DNA of 6,046 bases from Halococcaceae archaeon (GTDB lineage: Archaea > Halobacteriota > Halobacteria > Halobacteriales > Halalkalicoccaceae), in NCBI GenBank assembly GCA_007128515.1, contig SKXI01000448.1, positions 1-6,046 of the forward strand, read 5' to 3'. Of this stretch, positions 5,880 through 6,046 are shown one piece after another. Position 1 is the stretch's first letter. Each line of letters starts with the position of its first letter. The position numbers were made by a program, and so were the translations under genes. The notes under the pieces were generated by a model, which saw only the letters and a list, made by a program, of their open reading frames with translations, was not told the origin of the DNA and made no database searches.

Positions 5880-6046
5880 TCATCCTCCCGACCCGCTCCG
5901 TCCGTTCGTCTCTGGCCCGTCGGACTCGGCCGGCGGCGATCCGTCCGTCCCGTTCGAAGCGTTCGAATCCCCGAGTTCGTCGATCACCCTCTCGCCGTCT
6001 CCCGTCCCGTCGATCGATTCCTCCCTACGTGACGATCGTCGGTTTC
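5880..6046 (-). CDS. C-terminal tail of an unidentified protein (partial)
   Basis: This is an open frame entering from the right edge, 54 residues long, ending in TGA at 5880-5882. The residues are Arg/Glu-rich at first (NRRSSRREE), then Gly/Ser/Asp/Asn/Pro-rich and probably disordered, with no recognisable domain. The other two minus-strand frames here are interrupted by stops. The stop lies just before the P1-like start, and the last Gly-Gly codons supply its GGAGG ribosome binding site. In haloarchaeal pilus clusters the platform gene usually follows a PilB/TadA-type ATPase, so this may be a C-terminal extension of that ATPase or another small gene between the two. The identity is inferred from context only. 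Confidence 0.5.
   Translation of the reverse strand, partial: NRRSSRREESIDGTGDGERVIDELGDSNASNGTDGSPPAESDGPETNGRSGSGG
5884..5888 (-). promoter_or_regulatory. Ribosome binding site GGAGG selecting ATG at 5874
   Basis: GGAGG stands nine bases before the ATG at 5874 but directly abuts the ATG at 5883, where it could not act. The chosen start gives the canonical P1 N-terminus MEYVYAAL. Confidence 0.7.

Noticed and set aside
5557..5883. Annotating the P1-like gene simply as the ribosomal stalk protein, starting at the ATG at 5883.
   Set aside because: The acidic C-terminal tail needed for stalk function is missing and the uL1/uL10 neighbours are absent. The ATG at 5883 abuts the GGAGG, while the ATG at 5874 has proper spacing and the canonical N-terminus.

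Overview
The window looks like chromosomal DNA from a halophilic archaeon (class Halobacteria). The coding DNA is GC-rich, the predicted proteins are rich in Asp and Glu, the Shine-Dalgarno sites are strong and placed inside the preceding gene, and the gene set matches the haloarchaeal type IV pilus-like cluster. This assignment comes from reading the sequence, not from a database search.

Layout, all on the minus strand and read from right to left. At the right edge (5880-6046) is the disordered C-terminal tail of an unidentified protein. Next comes a 105-residue protein (5557-5874) whose first half is an almost canonical archaeal ribosomal stalk protein P1/L12 N-terminal domain, but which lacks the acidic tail. 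Then comes a 691-residue PilC/TadC/GspF-type membrane platform protein (3485-5560). Five small secreted or membrane-anchored proteins follow (2955-3488, 2344-2967, 1430-2356, 1000-1437, 282-1007). Each has a short charged N-terminus, an [E/D]-R-[G/A]-[Q/L] motif and one hydrophobic segment, as expected of pilins or minor pseudopilins processed by the archaeal prepilin peptidase PibD. Adjacent genes overlap by 4 to 13 bases, except for a 5-base gap before the P1-like gene. This looks like one tightly coupled transcription unit. No promoter for it is visible; it should lie beyond the right edge, probably with the secretion ATPase gene.

The genes probably work together as follows. The platform protein, driven by a PilB/TadA-type ATPase (not seen here; it may be the truncated right-edge gene), assembles the five pilin-like proteins into a surface or membrane-spanning filament. 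N-glycosylation sequons and paired cysteines in the pilin-like proteins suit an extracellular location. Why a P1-like domain sits between the right-edge gene and the platform gene is unexplained, and it is the most unusual feature of the window.

The left 281 bases have no confident gene. They are less GC-rich than the operon and dense in inverted repeats. These include a perfect 16-base inverted pair (109-124 / 193-208), several 10-base palindromes, and a possible stem after the last operon gene. A 39-codon minus-strand ORF (13-132) has a ribosome binding site and ends in an ATGA overlap with another start at the window edge, but its codon use is unlike the operon.
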